Positions 6,099 to 7,640 of a DNA stretch of 7,640 nt are shown here, piece by piece (positions within the stretch are counted from its first letter, which is position 1; each line of letters opens with the position of its first letter). This stretch comes from JAVBMP01 sp031552315 (lineage in GTDB: Bacteria > Desulfobacterota > Desulfovibrionia > Desulfovibrionales > Desulfovibrionaceae). Where the stretch lies: positions 1 through 7,640 of the forward strand of contig JAVBMP010000062.1 in assembly GCA_031552315.1 (NCBI GenBank), written 5' to 3'. The notes under the pieces are model-generated. The model was not told the origin of the DNA. It saw only the letters and a program-made list of their open reading frames with translations, and did no database searches. Made by a program: the position numbers and the translations under genes.

Positions 6099-6139
6099 AA
6101 CCTTAAGGGCTTCAAGCCCTTAGGGTTCCCCCTCCCCAA
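6087..6139. repeat. 53-bp near-perfect palindrome just after argG
   Basis: Outer arms of 16 bp (6087-6102 and 6124-6139, TTGGGGAGGGGGAACC and its complement) pair perfectly. After one mismatch, inner arms of 9 bp (TAAGGGCTT / AAGCCCTTA, 6104-6112 and 6114-6122) meet at a 1-nt centre, giving 25 of 26 paired positions. It begins 5 nt past the argG TAG on the minus strand. No T-run follows, so it is more likely an mRNA 3'-end or stability structure or a repetitive extragenic palindrome than a classical terminator. Confidence 0.85.
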
Positions 6140-6144
6140 TCTTC

Positions 6145-7338
<1,194 letters not shown>

Positions 7339-7379
7339 TTTTTTTGGGTTCCTGATTTTTTTATTTTATTTTATTTTTT

Positions 7380-7418
7380 GGGGATTTTTTTGGGGGAAAT
7401 GATTTCCCCCAAACCCCC
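7380..7418. repeat. Palindrome in the argF-argG gap
   Basis: Arms TTTGGGGGAAAT (7389-7400) and ATTTCCCCCAAA (7402-7413) pair perfectly around one base, and GGGG (7380-7383) with CCCCC (7414-7418) can add an outer stem across a T-rich bulge. On the minus strand it is followed by A residues, so it is not a terminator for argF. Between it and argG lies a T-rich tract on the plus strand (7354-7379; A-rich in the mRNA leader). Confidence 0.75.
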
Positions 7419-7462
7419 TCGTTAGGCTTGATTAGACAGTCGTCCGTGACTGTGTACGTTAA

Positions 7463-7640
7463 TTAACTAAACAGTAGCTCAAGAATGGCCTTTTGGGCGT
7501 GCAGGCGGTTTTCCGCCTCATCAAACACAATGGAGGCCGGGCTTTCGAATACATCTTCGCTTACTTCCTCGCCCCGGTGCGCGGGCAGGCAGTGCATGAA
7601 TTTGGCTTGCGGCGCGGCCAGGCGCATCATTGCGGCATCT
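7463..7640 (-). CDS. argF: Ornithine carbamoyltransferase, C-terminal part (cut by window edge)
   Basis: This is the last 58 residues of ornithine carbamoyltransferase, which joins ornithine and carbamoyl phosphate to give citrulline in the cytoplasm. The 5' part lies beyond the right edge. The frame reads KFMHCLPAHRGEEVSEDVFE and then a segment ending in ENRLHAQKAILELLFS before a TAA stop at 7465-7463. HCLPAHRG is the family's ornithine-binding and catalytic loop, with the conserved Cys, and the RLHAQKAIL tail is the usual C-terminal helix of anabolic ArgF. The gene is followed on the same strand by argG and argH, so the window carries the last three steps of arginine synthesis. The gap to argG is 124 nt and holds a palindrome but no clear terminator, which leaves co-transcription possible. 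Identity is near certain; the frame was translated by hand. Confidence 0.97.
   Translation of the reverse strand, partial: DAAMMRLAAPQAKFMHCLPAHRGEEVSEDVFESPASIVFDEAENRLHAQKAILELLFS

Noticed and set aside
7436..7453. Inverted repeat ACAGTC / GACTGT shortly after the argF stop
   Set aside because: It has only 6 bp and no T-run; too weak to call a terminator or operator.

Overview
This window reads as a stretch of a gut- or sediment-type Desulfovibrionaceae (Desulfobacterota) chromosome. That placement is inference. It rests on the argF-argG-argH order, on ArgG and ArgH sequences that look desulfovibrionad, and on a PAS_10-type protein beside a small MoaD/ThiS-like protein. Base composition looks moderate and fairly even, without an obvious foreign island. 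All seven supported genes lie on the minus strand, so transcription runs from the right edge to the left.

Right part (7640 to about 4512): the last three steps of arginine synthesis. They are the 3' end of argF (ornithine carbamoyltransferase, cut by the window edge), complete argG (argininosuccinate synthase) and complete argH (argininosuccinate lyase). The gaps of 124 and 244 nt between them are full of palindromes: a 12-bp-arm hairpin between argF and argG, a near-perfect 53-bp palindrome just after argG that overlaps a G-quadruplex-type G-run cluster, and two compact GC-rich hairpins directly in front of the argH ribosome binding site.

Middle (4289 to 1335): a two-gene signalling unit. 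A FIST-domain sensor is followed after 21 nt by a soluble hybrid histidine kinase (coiled coil, PAS, HisKA, HATPase, receiver). The pairing resembles NosP/NahK-type nitric-oxide sensing modules, where a FIST protein controls the kinase encoded beside it. Haem or NO binding cannot be seen from sequence alone.

Left part (1334 to 1): a 294-nt non-coding leader with a plausible sigma-70-type promoter and two short tandem repeats, then a 74-aa ubiquitin-fold MoaD/ThiS-like protein ending in Gly-Gly, then a 135-aa single-domain PAS_10 protein, then an intrinsic terminator. Two copies of one palindromic element, in opposite orientation, flank the PAS gene. Nothing certain is seen in bases 1-146 beyond a possible promoter -35 box at the edge.

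I see no insertion sequence, CRISPR array, tRNA or rRNA. The arginine genes are ordinary. The less ordinary parts are the FIST-kinase pair, the MoaD-like/PAS unit and the dense extragenic palindromes.
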